From Chamaelirium japonicum (lineage: Eukaryota; Streptophyta; Magnoliopsida; Liliales; Melanthiaceae): DNA of 64,000 nt. A program made the translations under genes and the position numbers. Numbering within the stretch: the first letter of the stretch is position 1; the number at the start of each line of letters is the position of its first letter. Location of the stretch: contig OX393552.1 in NCBI GenBank assembly GCA_947650365.1, forward strand, positions 47,198,999 to 47,262,998, in the 5' to 3' direction. The notes below the pieces were generated by a model. The model saw only the letters and a program-made list of their open reading frames with translations. It did not search any database and was not told where the DNA came from. Below, piece after piece: positions 1-12,881 of the stretch.

Positions 1-44
1 ATTCATATTATCTAATTCTAATTCATTCGCACGATCCAGTCTAA
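1..44 (-). repeat. R block, left edge
   Basis: Two reverse-orientation units end at the palindrome TCTAATTAGA (40-49), where the array flips to forward. From about position 12 this stretch matches 34771 onward. Confidence 0.85.
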
Positions 45-210
45 TTAGAAAGGTTACATTCGAGCGAATGAAATAGAATAGATCGTAGGAATGAATTAGA
101 ATGGATCATACGAATAAATTAGAATGGATCGTGCGAATGAATTAGAATGAATCGTACGAATGCATTAGAATGGATCGTACGAACGAATTAGAATGGATCG
201 TGCGAATGAA
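1..210. repeat. Paralogue of 34760-34970
   Basis: From about 12 to 210 this sequence follows 34771-34969 at a constant offset of 34,759 bp. Both share the TCTAATTAGA switch, the AGAAAGGTTACATTCGAGC unit, the AAATAGAATAGATCGTAGG unit, the GAATGCATTAG unit and the GAACGAATTAG unit in the same order. After about 210 the two diverge. Confidence 0.85.
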
Positions 211-1259
211 TTAGAATGAATCATACGAATGCATTAGAATGGATCGTATGAATGAATTAGAATGGATCGTACGAATGAATTAGAATGGATCGTACGAATA
301 AATTAGAATGGATCGTACGAATGCATTAGAATGGATCGTAGGAATGAATTAGAATGGATCATACGAATGAATTAGAATGGATCGTACGAATGAATTAGAA
401 TGGATCATATGAAAGAATTAGAATGGATCGTGCGAATGAATTAGAAAGGATCGTACGAATGAATTAGAATGGATATATTCATTCGAATGAATTAGATTGC
501 ATCGTACGAATGAATTTGAATGGATTTTACGAATGAATTAGATTAGATCATATGAATGAATTAGAATGGATTAGAATAGATCATACGAATGAATTAGAAT
601 GGATCGTACGAATGGATTAGTACACATTGTACGAATGAATTAGAATGGATCGTACGAATGGATCATACGAATGAATTAGAATGGATCGTACGAATGGATC
701 CGAATGAGTTAGAATGGATCATACAAATGAATTAGAATGGATCGTACGAATGAATTAGAATGGATTATGCGAATGAATTAGAATGGATCGAATGAACGAA
801 TTAGAATGGATCGTACGAACGGATTAGAATGGATCGTACGAATAAATTAGAATAGATTATACGAATGAATTAGAATGGATCGTGCGAATGAATTAGAATG
901 GATTGTACGAATGAATTAGAATGGGTACATTCGTGCGAATGAATTAGAATGGATCGTACGAATGGATTAGAATGGATCGTACGAATGGATCATGCAAATG
1001 AATTAGAATGGATCGTACGAATGAATTAGAATGGATACATTCGTGCGAATGAATTAGAATGGATTGTGCGAATGAATTAGAATGGATCGTACGAATGAAT
1101 TAGAATGGATTGTACGAATGAATTAGAATGGATCGTACAAATGAATTAGAAAGGTTACATTTATGAGAATGAGTTAGAATGGATCGTACGAATGAATTAG
1201 AATGGATCGTGTGAATAAATTAGAATGGTTACATTCGTGCGAGTGAATTAGAATGGATC

Positions 1260-1407
1260 GAACGAATGAATTAGAATGGATACATTCGAGCGAATGAATT
1301 AGAATGGATCGTACGAATGAATTAGAATGGATCGAACGAATGAATTAGAATGGATACATTCGAGCGAATGAATTAGAATAGATCGTAGGAATGAATTAGA
1401 ATGGATC
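1260..1407 (+). repeat. 74-bp doublet
   Basis: Two copies of a three-unit block (23+28+23 bp) beginning with the unusual hinge GATCGAACGAATG at 1260 and 1334. Both contain the CATTCGAGC type of 28-mer. Confidence 0.8.
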
Positions 1408-2760
1408 ATACGAATGAATTAGAATAGATTATAGGAATAAATTAGAATGGATCATACGAATGAATTAGAATGGATCGTACGAACGAATTAGAATGGATCG
1501 TACGAACGAATTAGAATGGATTGTATGAATGAATTAGAATGGATACATTCGTGCGAATGAATTAGAATGGATCGTACAAATGAATTAGAATGGATCATAG
1601 GAATAAATTAGAATGGATCGTGCAAATGAATTAGAATGGATCGTACAAATGAATTAGAAAGGTTACATTTGTGAGAATTAATTAGAATGGATCGTACGAA
1701 TGGATTAGAATGGATCGTACGAATGGATTAGAATGGATCGTACGAATGAATTAGAATTGATCGTACGAATGCATTAGAATGGATACATTCGTGCGAATGA
1801 ATTAGAATGGATTGTACGAATGAATTAGAATGGATCGTGCGAATGAATTAGAATGGATCGTACGAATGAATTAGAATGGATCGTGCGAATGAATTAGAAT
1901 GGATCGTACGAATGAATTAGAATGGATACATTGGTGCGAATGAATTAGAATGGATCGTACGAATGAATTAGAATGGATCGTACGAATAAATTAGAATGGA
2001 TCGTACGAATGGATTAGAATGGATCAAGCGAATGAATTAGAATAGATCGTATGAATGAATTAGAATGGATATATTCGAGCGAATGAATTAGAATGGATCG
2101 TACGAATGAATTAGAATGGATCATTGGAATGAATTAGAATGGATCGTGCAAATGAATTAGAATGGATCATACGAATGAATTAGAATGGATCGTACGAATG
2201 AATTAGAATGGATACATTCGTGCGAATGAATTAGAATGGATCGGACGAATGAATTAGAATAGATACATTTGTACACATGAATTAGAATGGATCGTGAGAA
2301 TGAATTAGAATGGATCGTACGAATGAGTTAGAATGGATCAAGCTAATGAATTAGAATGGATTATACGAATGAATTAGAATGGATCGTACGAACGAATTAG
2401 AATGGATTGTACGAACGAATTAGAATGGATCGTATGAATGAATTTGAATGGATCATATGAATGAATTACAATGGATCGTGCGAATGAATTAGAATTGATC
2501 ATACAAATGAATTAGAATGGATCGTACAAATGAATTAGAATGGATCGGACGAATGAATTAGAATGGATCATAGGAATGAATTAAAATGGATTGTGAAAAT
2601 GAATTAGAATGGATCGTACGAATGAATTAGAATGGATCATAGGAATGAATTAGAATGGATCGTGCAAATGAATTAGAATGGATACATTCGTGCGAATGAA
2701 TTAGAATGGATCGTAGGAATGAATTAAAATGGATCATAGGAATAAATTAGAATGGATACA

Positions 2761-3145
2761 TTCGAGCGAATGAATTAGAATAGATCTTACGAATGAGTTA
2801 GAATGGATCATAGGAATGAATTAGAATGGATCGTGCAAATGAATTAGAATGGATACATTTGTGCGAATGAATTAGAATGGATCGTAGGAATGAATTAGAA
2901 TGGATCGTACGAATGAATTAGAATGGATCGTACGAATGAATTAGAATGGATCATAGGAATAAATTAGAATGGATACATTCGAGCGAATGAATTAGAATGG
3001 ATCCTACGAATGAGTTAGAATGGATCATAGGAATGAATTAGAATGGATCGTGCAAATGAATTAGAATGGATGCATTCGTGCGAATGAATTAGAATGGATC
3101 GTAGGAATGAATTAGAATGGATCGTATGAATGAATTAGAATGGTT
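2761..3145 (+). repeat. 217-bp higher-order repeat, about 1.8 copies
   Basis: A nine-unit block (seven 23-mers and two 28-mers, 217 bp) starts with the CATTCGAGC 28-mer at 2761 and again at 2978. It carries a GAATGAGTTAG unit, a CATAGG unit and a CGTGCAAATG unit in the same order. The CATAGG-CGTGCAAATG part also occurs at 2638, 171 bp earlier (five 23-mers plus two 28-mers), so a shorter seven-unit form exists beside it. Confidence 0.8.
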
Positions 3146-3319
3146 ACATTCGTGCGAATGAATTAGAATGGATCGTACGAATGGATTAGAATGGATCGTA
3201 CGAATGGATTAGAATGGATCGTACAAATGAATTAGAATGGATCATACAAATGAATTAGAAAGGTTACATTTGTGAGAATGAATTAGAATGGACCGTACGA
3301 ATGAATTAGAATGGATCGT

Positions 3320-4488
3320 ACGATCCATTCTAATTCATTCGTATGATCCATTCTAATTCATTCGTACGATCCATTCTAATTCATTCATACAATCCATTCT
3401 AATTCATTCGTTCGATCCATTCTAGTTCATTCGTACGATCCATTCTAATTCAATCGTACGATCCATTCTAATTTATTCGTACAAATATATCCATTCTAAT
3501 TCATTCGTATGATCCATTCTAATTCATTCATACGATCTATTCTAATTCATTCGCATGATCCATTCTAATTCTTTCGTACGATCCATTCTAATTCATTCGC
3601 AAGATCTATTCTAATTCATTTGTATGATCCATTCTAATCCATTCGTACGATCCATTCTAATCCATTCATACGATCCATTCTAATCCATTCGTACGATCCA
3701 TTCTAATCCATTCGTTCGATCAATTCTAATTAATTCATTTGCATGATCCATTCTAATTCATTCGTATGATCCATTCTAATTCATTCGCACGAATTTATCC
3801 ATTATAATTCATTTGCACGATCCATTCTAATTCATTCCTATGAACCATTCTAATTAATTCGTACGATCCATTCTAATTCATTCGCTCGAATGTATCCATT
3901 CTAATTCATTCGTACGATCCATTCTAATTCATTCATACGATCCATTCTAATTCGTTCGTACGATCCATTCTAATTCGTTCATACGATCCATTCTAATTCA
4001 TTCGAACGATCCATTCTAATTCATTCGCACGATCCATTCTAATTCATTCGTATGATCCATTCTAATTCATTCCTACGATCTATTCTAATTCATTCGCTCG
4101 AATGTATCCATTCTAATTCATTCGTATGATCCATTCTAATTCATTCGTACGATCCATTCTAATTCATTCGTACAAATGTATCCATTTTAATTCATTCGTA
4201 CAATGCGTTCTAATCCATCGTACGATCCATTCTAATTCATTCTAACAAATGTAACCTTTCTAATTCATTTGTACGATCCATTCTAATTCATTCGTACGAT
4301 CTATTCTAATCCATTAGTACGATCCATTCTATCCTTTCGTACGATCCTTTCTAATTCATTTGTATGATCCATTCTAAATCGTTCGTACGATCCATTCTAA
4401 TCCATTCGTACGATCGATTCTAATCCATTCGTACGATCAATTCTAATCCATTCGTACGATCCATTCTAATTCATTCTAATTCATTCGT
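3320..4488 (-). repeat. R block, 1.2 kb
   Basis: Reverse units, about 50 in number, many with CCATTC in place of TCATTC. The last R-to-F switch is at the GTAC of 4487-4490, just after a shortened unit (TTCATTCTAATTCATTC). Confidence 0.93.
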
Positions 4489-4961
4489 ACGAATAAATTA
4501 GAATGGATACATTCATGCAAATGAATTAGAATGGATTGTACGAATGAATTAGAATGTATCGTACGAATGAACTAGAATGGATCATGCGAATGAATTAGAA
4601 TAGATCGTACGAATGAATGAGAATGGATCGTATGAATAAATTAGAATGGATCGTGCGAATGAATTAGAAAGGATCGTACGAATGAATTAGAATGGATCCA
4701 CCGAATGAGTTATAATGGATCATATGAATGAATTAGAATAGATCATGCGAATGAATTAAAATAGATTGTACGAATGAATTAGAATGGATCGTACGAATAA
4801 ATTAGAATGGATCGTGTGATTGTGCGAATGAATTAGAATGGATCGTATGAATAAATAAGAATGGATCGTACAAATGAATTAGAATGGATCGTGCGAATGA
4901 ATTACAATGAATCGTACGAATGCATTAGAATGGATCGTACGAATGAATTAGAATAAATCGT
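4489..4961 (+). repeat. F block
   Basis: About 20 forward units, including the GGATCCACCGAATGAG variant (about 4685-4710) that recurs near 10800, 22650 and 24570. It ends at GTAC 4960-4963. Confidence 0.92.
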
Positions 4962-6206
4962 ACGATCCATTCTAATTCATTCGTCCGATCCATTCTAATT
5001 CATTAGCACGAATGTATCCATTCTAATTCATTTGTACAATCCATTCTAATTCATTCGCACGATCCATTATAATTCATTCGTATGATCCATTCTAATTCAT
5101 TCCTACGATCCATTCTAATTCATTCGCACGATCCATTCTAATTTATTCGTACGATCCATTCTTATTCATTCATACGATCCATTCTAATTCATTCGCACAA
5201 TCCATTGTAATTCATTCGTACGATCCATTCTAATTATTTCGTATGAACCATTCTAACTCATTCGGTGGATCCATTCTAATTCATTCGTACGATCCATTCT
5301 AATTCATTCGCACGATCCATTCTAATTTATTCGTACGATCCATTCTAATTCATTCATACGATCTATTCTAATTCATTCGCACGAATGTTTCTAATTCATT
5401 CGTACGATTCATTCTAATTCATTCGTATAAGCTATTCTAATTCATTCGTACGATCCATTCAAATTCATTCATACGATCCGTTGTAATTCATTCATACAAT
5501 CCATTCAGATTCATTCGCACAAATGTATCCATTCAAATTCATTCGTACGATCCATTCTAATTAATTCGCACGATCCATTCTAATTCAGTCGTATGAATGT
5601 ATCCATTTTAATTCATTCGTACAATCCATTCTAATTCATTCGTACGATCTAATTCATTCGTACGATCTAATTCATTCGTACGATCCATTCTATATTCATT
5701 CGTACGATCGATTCTAATTCATTCGCACGATCCATTCTAATTCATTCGTACGATCCATTCTAATTCATTCGTATGATCCATTCTAATTCATTCGTACGAT
5801 CCATCCTAATTCATTCGTACAATCCATTCTAATTCATTCGTTCGATCCATTCTAATTCATTAGTACGATCCATTCTAATTCATTCGTACGATCCATTCTA
5901 ATTCTTTCGTACAAATGTATCCATTCTAATTCATTCGTACGATCCATTCTAATTTATTCATACGATCTATTCTAATTCATTCTCATGATCCATTCTAATT
6001 CGTTCGTACGATCCATTCTAATCCATTCGTACGATCCATTCTAATCCATTCGTACGATCCATTCTAATTCATTCGCTCGAATGTATCCATTCTAATTCAT
6101 TCGTACGATCCATTCTAATTCGTTCATACGATCCGTCCTAATTCGTTCGTACGATCCATTCTAATTCATTCGTACGATCCATTCTAATTCAATTGCACGA
6201 ATGTAT
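4962..6206 (-). repeat. R block, 1.2 kb
   Basis: Reverse units with 28-mers interspersed. It contains the CTAACTCATTCGGTGGATCC variant near 5250, the reverse form of the GGATCCACCGAATGAG unit, and one copy of the dispersed signature block. The switch to forward falls within a 28-mer near 6206. Confidence 0.92.
5385..5725 (-). repeat. Signature block, R orientation, copy 1
   Basis: Holds, in order, the rare variants AAGCTATTC, TTGTAATTCATTCATAC, CCATTCAGATTC, a CACAAATG 28-mer, TTAATTCGCACG, CAGTCGTATGAATG, CCATTTTAATTC, the shortened unit GATCTAATTC (here doubled) and GATCGATTC. The same series recurs at 13241-13640, 15285-15545 and 31241-31640. Confidence 0.85.
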
Positions 6207-6430
6207 CATACGAATGAATTAGAATGGATCATGCGAATGAATAAAAATGGATCGCATAAATGAATTAGAATGGATCGTGCGAATAAATTAGAATGGATCG
6301 TACGAACGAATTAGAATGGATCGTACGAACGAATTAGAATGGATCGTATGAACGAATTAGAATGGATCGTACGAATGAATTAGAATGAATACATTCGAGC
6401 GAATGAATTAGAATGGATCGTACGAATGAA
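6207..6430 (+). repeat. F block before the 1.3-kb repeats
   Basis: Forward units, several with GAACGAATTAG, leading without orientation change into the first 1.3-kb composite repeat. Confidence 0.9.
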
Positions 6431-7720
6431 TAGGAATGGATTAGAATGGATCGTGCAAATGGATTAGAACGGATCGTACGAATGAATTAGAATGGATATA
6501 TTCGAGCGAATGAATAGATTAGAATGGATCGAACGAATGAATTAGAATGGATCGTACGAATGAATTAGAATGGATACATTCGAGCGAATGAATTAGAATG
6601 GATACATTCGAGCGAATGAATTAGAATGGATACATTTGTGCGAATGAATTAGAATGGATCGTACGAATGAATTAGAATGGATCGTACGAATGAATTAGAA
6701 TTGATCATACTAATGAATTAGAATGGATCATACGAATGAATTAGAATGGATTGTAGGAATGCATTCATTCTTGCGAATAAATTAGAATGGATCGTATATT
6801 CGTGCAAATAAATTAGAATGGATTAGAATGAATTCTAATTCATTCATACGATCTATTCTAATTCATTCGTACGATCCATTCTAATTCATTCGTACGATCA
6901 ATTCTAATCCATTCGTATGACTCTAATGCATTCGTACGATTCATTCTAATTTATTCGCACGATCCATATTAATTCATTCGTACGATCTATTCTAATTCAT
7001 TCGTATGAATGTATCCATTCTAATTCATTCGTAGGATCCATTCTGATTCATTCGTACGATCCATTCTTATTCATTCGTACGATCCATTCTAATTCATTCG
7101 TACGATCAATTCTAATCCATTCGTATGATTCTAATGCATTCGTACGATTCATTCTAATTCATTCGCACGATCCATATTAATTCATTCGCACGATCCATTC
7201 TAATTCATTCGTACGAATGTATCCATTCTAATTCATTCGTACGATCCATTCTAATCCATTCATACGATCCATTTGTGCGATTCTAATTCATTCGCACGAT
7301 CCATTCTAATTCATTCATATGATCCATTCTAATTCATTCGTACGAATGAATTAGAATGATCCATTCTAATTCATTCGTACGAATGGATTAGAATGAATCC
7401 ATTCTAATTCATTCGTACGATTCATTCGTACGATCCATTCTAATTCATTCGTACAATGGATTAGAATAGAATGGATCGTACGAATGAATTAGAATGGAAT
7501 CATTCTAATTCATTCGTACGAATGAACTAGAATGTATCGTATCCATTCTAATTCATTCTCACGAATGTAACCTTTCTAATTCATTTGTATGATCCATTCT
7601 AATTCAATCGTACGATCCATTCGTACGATCCATTCTAATTCATTCGTACGAATGAACTAGAATAGAATGGATCGTACGAATGCATTAGAATGGATCGTAC
7701 GAATGAATTAGAATGGATCA
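6431..7720. repeat. 1.3-kb composite repeat, copy 1 (1,290 bp)
   Basis: Begins with TAGGAATGGATTAG and a GAACGG unit. It runs forward to the GAATTC switch at 6830-6835, reverse to 7341, then a mosaic of very short F and R pieces to about 7540, reverse to 7647, and forward to the end. Shared landmarks with the next two copies are the GAATGCATTCATTCTTGCG unit, the CGTATATTCGTGCAAATA unit, two CTAATGCATTCG units and a GATCCATTTGTGCGATTC unit. Confidence 0.9.
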
Positions 7721-9033
7721 TAGGAATGGATTAGAATGGATCGTGCAAATGAATTAGAACGGATCGTACGAATGAATTAGAATGGATATATTCGAGCGAA
7801 TGAATAGATTAGAATGGATCGAACGAATGAATTAGAATGGATCGTACGAATGAATTAGAATGGATACATTCGAGCGAATGAATTAGAATGGATACATTCG
7901 AGCGAATGAATTAGAATGGATACATTTGTGCGAATGAATTAGAATGGATCGTACGAATGAATTAGAATGGATCGTACGAATGAATTAGAATTGATCATAC
8001 TAATGAATTAGAATGGATCATACGAATGAATTAGAATGGATCGTACGAATGCATTCATTCTTGCGAATAAATTAGAATGGATCGTATATTTGTGCAAATA
8101 AATTACAATGGATTAGAATGAATTCTAATTCATTCGTACGATCTATTCTAATTCATTCGTACGATCCATTCTAATTCATTCGTACGATCAATTCTAATCC
8201 ATTCGTATGATTCTAATGCATTCGTACGATTCTTTCTAATTCATTCGCACGATCCATAATAATTCATTCATACGATCCATTCAAATTCATTCGTACGAAT
8301 GTATCCATTCTAATTCATTCGTAGGATCCATTCTGATTCATCCCTACGATCCATTCTTATTCATTCGTATGATCCATTCTAATTCATTCGTACAATCAAT
8401 TCTAATCCATTCGTATGATTCTAATGCATTCGTACGATTCATTCTAATTCATTCGCACGATCTATATTAATTCATTCGCACGATCCATTCTAATTCATTC
8501 GTACGAATGTATCCATTCTAATTCATTCGTAGGATCCATTCTAATCCATTCATACGATCCATTTGTGCGATTCTAATTCATTCGCACGATCCATTCTAAT
8601 TCATTCATACGATCCATTCTAATTCATTCGTACGAATGAATTAGAATGATCCATTCTAATTCATTCGTACGAATGCATTAGAATGAATCCATTCTAATTC
8701 ATTCGTACGATTTATTCGTACGATCCATTCTAATTCATTCGTAGAATGGATTAGAATAGAATGGATCGTACGAATGAATTAGAATGGAATCATTCTAATT
8801 CATTCGTACTAATGAACTATAATTGATCGTTTCCATTCTAATTCATTCTCATGAATGTAACCTTTCTAATTCATTTGTATGATCCATTCTAATTCATTCG
8901 TACGATCCATTCTAATTCATTCGTATGATCCATTCGTACGATCCATTCTAATTCATTCGTACGAATGAACTAGAATAGAATGGATCGTACGAATGCATTA
9001 GAATGGATCGTACGAATGAATTAGAATGGATCA
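7721..9033. repeat. 1.3-kb composite repeat, copy 2 (1,313 bp)
   Basis: Same order as copy 1, with the GAATTC switch at 8120-8125, exactly 1,290 bp after copy 1. It is longer by one 23-bp R unit, inserted near 8905-8930. The F/R mosaic lies at 8632-8830. It differs from copy 1 by scattered substitutions. Confidence 0.9.
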
Positions 9034-10010
9034 TAGGAATGGATTAGAATGGATCGTGCAAATGGATTAGAACGGACCGTACGAATGAATTAGAATGGAT
9101 ATATTCGAGCGAATGAATAGATTAGAATGGATCGAATGGATGAATTAGAATGGATCGTACGAATGAATTAGAATGGATACATTCGAGCGATTGAATTAGA
9201 ATGGATACATTCGAGCGAATGAATTAGAATGGATACATTTGTGCGAATGAATTAGAATGGATCGTATGAATGAATTAGAATGGATCGTACGAATGAATTA
9301 GAATTGATCGTACTAATGAATTAGAATGGATCATACGAATGAATTAGAATGGAAAGTACGAATGCATTCATTCTTGCGAATAAATTAGAATGGATCGTAT
9401 ATTCGTGCAAATAAATTAGAATGGATTAGAATGAATTCTAATTCATTCGTACGATCTATTCTAATTCATTCATACGATCCATTCTAATTCATTCGTACGA
9501 TCAATTCTAATCCATTCGTATGATTCTAATGCATTCGTACGATTCATTCTAATTCATTCGCACGATCCATATTAATTCATTCGTACGATCCATTCTAATT
9601 CATTCGTATGAATGTATCCATTCTAATTCATTCGTAGGTTCCATTCTGATTCATTCATACGATCCATTTTTATTCATTCGTACGATCCATTCTAATTCAT
9701 TCGTACGATCAATTCTAATCCATTCGTATGATTCTAATGCATTCGTACAATTCATTCTAATTCATTCGCACGATCCATATTAATTCATTCGTACGATCCA
9801 TTCTAATTCATTCGTACGAATGTATCCATTCTAATTCATTCGTAGGATCCATTCTAATCCATTCATACGATCTATTTGTGCGATTCTAATTCATTCGCAC
9901 GATCCATTCTAATTCATTCGTACGATCCATTCTAATTCATTCATACGATCCATTCTAATTCATTCATACGAATGAATTAGAATGATCCATTCTAATTCAT
10001 TCGTACGATC
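9034..10010. repeat. 1.3-kb composite repeat, copy 3 (truncated)
   Basis: Starts 1,313 bp after copy 2 with the same TAGGAATGGATTAG. The GAATTC switch is at 9433-9438. After the short F piece at 9969-9984 it departs from the other copies, so about the last 300 bp (mosaic end and closing F part) are missing. Confidence 0.88.
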
Positions 10011-10025
10011 CATTCTAATTCATTC

Positions 10026-11029
10026 GAATGAATTAGAATAGATACATTCGTACGAATGAATTAGAATGGATCGCGCGAATGAATTAGAATGGATACATTC
10101 GAGCGAATGAATTAGAATGGATCGTACGAATGAATTAGAATGGATCGTGCGAATGAATTAGAATGGATCGTACGAATGAATTAGAATGGATCGTACGAAA
10201 GAATTATAATGGATCGTATGAATGAATTAGAATGGATCATACGAATGAATTAGAATCGATCGTGCAAATGAATTTGAATGGATCGTACGAATGAATTAGA
10301 ATGGATACATTTGTGCGATGAATAAGAATGGAGCGTACGAATGAATTAGAATGGAGCGTACGAATGAACTAGAATGGATATATTCGTGCGAATGAATTAG
10401 AATGGATCATATAAAATAATTAAAATGGATCGTGCGAATGAATTAGAATGGATCGTGCGAATAAATTAGAATGGATCGTACGAACGAATTAGAATGGATC
10501 GTACGAACGAATTAGAATGGATCATATGAACGAATTAGAATGGATCGTATGAATGAATTAGAATGGATATATTTGTGCGAATTAATAAGAATGGATCGTA
10601 CGAATGAATTAGATTGGATCGTATGAATGAATTTGAATGGATCGTACGAATGAATTAGAATGGATAGTGCGAATGAATTAGAATGGATCGTATGAATGAA
10701 TTAGAATGGATCGTATGAATGAATTAGAATGGATAGTACGAATAAAATAGAATGGATCGTGCGAATGAATTAGAATGGATCGTACGAATGAATTAGAATG
10801 GATCCACCGAATAAATAGAATGGATCGTACGAACGAATTAGAATGGATCGTATGAATGAATTCATTCGTACAAATGAATTACAATGGATCATACGAATGA
10901 ATTAGAATGGATCGTACGAATGAATTAGAAAGGATCGTATAAATGAATTAGAATAGATATATTCGTGCGAATGAATTAGAATGGATCGTACGAATGAATT
11001 AGATTGCATCGTACGAATGAATTTGAATG
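10026..11029 (+). repeat. F block, 1.0 kb
   Basis: Starts at the TTCGAA palindrome (10024-10029) and ends at GAATGCATTC (11025-11034). Near 10310-10400 it has the rare series GCGATGAATAAG, two GGAGCGTACG units and GAACTAG, which recurs at about 32125-32205 and in part at 35125-35200. Confidence 0.92.
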
Positions 11030-11510
11030 CATTCCAATTCATTTGTATGATCTAATCCATTCTAATGCATTCATACGATTCATTCTACATTCGTACGATC
11101 CATTCTAATTTGTTCGTACGATCCATTCTAATTCATTCGCACGAATGTATCCATTCTAATTCATTTGCACGATCCATTCTAATTCATTCCTAAGATCCAT
11201 TCTAATTAATTCGTACGATCCATTCTAATTCATTCGCTCGAATGTATCCATTCTAATTTATTCTACGATCCATTCTAATTCGTTCATACGATCCATTCTA
11301 ATTCGTTCATACGATCCATTCTAATTCATTCGTACGATCCATTCTAATTCATTCGCACGATCCATTCTAATTCATTCGCACGAATGTATCCATTCTAATT
11401 CATTAGTAACCTTTCTAATTCATTTGTACGATCCATTCTAATTCATTCGTACGATCCATTCTAATCCATTCGTACGATCCATTCTAATTCATTCGTATAA
11501 TCCATTCGTC
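11030..11510 (-). repeat. R block
   Basis: Reverse units with 28-mers of both GCACG and GCTCG types. The switch to forward near 11510 (CCATTCGTCCGAATAAATT) is not centred on a clean palindrome. Confidence 0.9.
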
Positions 11511-11925
11511 CGAATAAATTAGAATGGATCGTACGAATGGATTAAAATGGATCATACAAATGAATTAGAAAGGTTACATTCATTAGAATAAATTAGAATG
11601 GATCGTGCGAATGAATTAGAATTGATCATACGAATGAATTAGAATGGATCGTACGAACGAATTAGAATGGATCATATGAGTGAATTAGAATGGATACATT
11701 TGTGCGAATAAATTAGAATGGATCATGCGAATGAATTAGAATGGATCATAGGAATGAATTAGAATGGATCGTGCAAATGAATTAGAATGGATCATACGAA
11801 TGAATTAAAATGGATCATACGAATGAATTAGAATGGATCGTACGAATGAATTAGAATTTATCATACGAATTCATTCATACAAATGAATTTGAATGGATAC
11901 ATTTGTGCGAAAGAATTAGAATGTA
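11511..11925 (+). repeat. F block
   Basis: Forward units including an AGAAAGGTTACATTCATTAG variant near 11565. It ends within a 28-mer near 11925. Confidence 0.88.
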
Positions 11926-12160
11926 TCCATTCTAATTCATTTGTGCGAATCCATTCTAATTCATTCGTGCGAATTCATTCTAATTCATTCGCTCGAATGT
12001 ATCCATTCTAATTCATTCGCACAAATATAACCTTTCTAATTCATTCGTACGATCCATTCTAATTCATTCGCACGATCCATTCTAATTCATTCGTACGATC
12101 CATTCTTATTCATTCGTATGATCCATTCTTATTCATTCGTACGATCCATTCTAATTCATT
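11926..12160 (-). repeat. R block, short
   Basis: About ten reverse units. The first two carry the odd hinge TTGTGCGAATCC/TCGTGCGAATTC, i.e. a forward-type 28-mer hinge inside reverse units. Confidence 0.85.
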
Positions 12161-12533
12161 TAGAATGGATATATTCGAGCGAATGAATTAGATCGTACGA
12201 ATGAATTAGAATGGATCGTACGAATGAATTAAAATGGATACATTCATACGGCTGAATTAGAATGGATCGTGCGAATTAATTAGAATGGATCGTACGAATG
12301 AATTAGAATGGATATATTTGTGCGAATGAATCTGAATGGATTGTATGAATGAAATACAATGGATCGTATGAATGAATTAGAATGGATCATACGAATGAAT
12401 TAGAATAGCTCATACGAATGAATTAGAATGAATCGTATGAATGAATTAGAATGGTTACATTCGTGTGAATGAATTAAAATGGATCGTACGAATGAATTAG
12501 AATGGATTGTGCGAATGAATTAGAATTGATCAT
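12161..12533 (+). repeat. F block with signature block, F copy 1
   Basis: Forward array ending at CATATG (12531-12536). From about 12180 to 12450 it contains the complement of the signature block: shortened GAATTAGATCG, TTAAAATGG, CATACGGCTGAATTAG, CGTGCGAATTAATTAG, GAATCTGAATGG, GAAATACAATGG and GAATAGCTC, in reversed order relative to the R copies. Confidence 0.88.
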
Positions 12534-12881
12534 ATGATCCATTCTAATTCGTTCGTACGATCCATTCTAATCCGTTCGTACGATCCATTCTAATTCATTC
12601 GTACGATCCATTCTAATTCATTCGTACGATCCATTCTAATCCATTCGTACGATCCATTCTAATTCATTCGTATAATCCATTCTAATGGATCGTACGAATG
12701 AACTAGAATGGATCATGCGAATGAATTAGAATAGATCGTAGGAATGAATTAGAATGGATCATACGAATGAATTAGAATGGATCGTGCAAATGAATTAGAA
12801 TGGATTGTACAAATGAATTAGAATGGATACATTCGAGCGAATGAATTAGAATGGATCGTACGAATAAATTAGAATGGATTC
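12534..12881. repeat. Short R then F block
   Basis: Reverse units at 12534-12685, then forward units at 12686-12881. The closing switch (GGATTCGTTCTAATC) is not palindromic. Confidence 0.85.

Larger units (their letters stand above)
45..3319 (+). repeat. F block, 3.3 kb, longest single-orientation run
   Basis: About 135 consecutive forward units, a mix of mostly 23-mers with interspersed 28-mers of ATACATTCGTGC and ATACATTCGAGC types and occasional GGTTACATT variants. A few units are truncated (for example 655-720, where several GGATC steps lack the AATTAGAATG half). It ends in a perfect F-to-R palindrome centred on GTAC at 3318-3321. No gene is present; both TGA and TAG recur in the forward reading. 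Confidence 0.95.
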
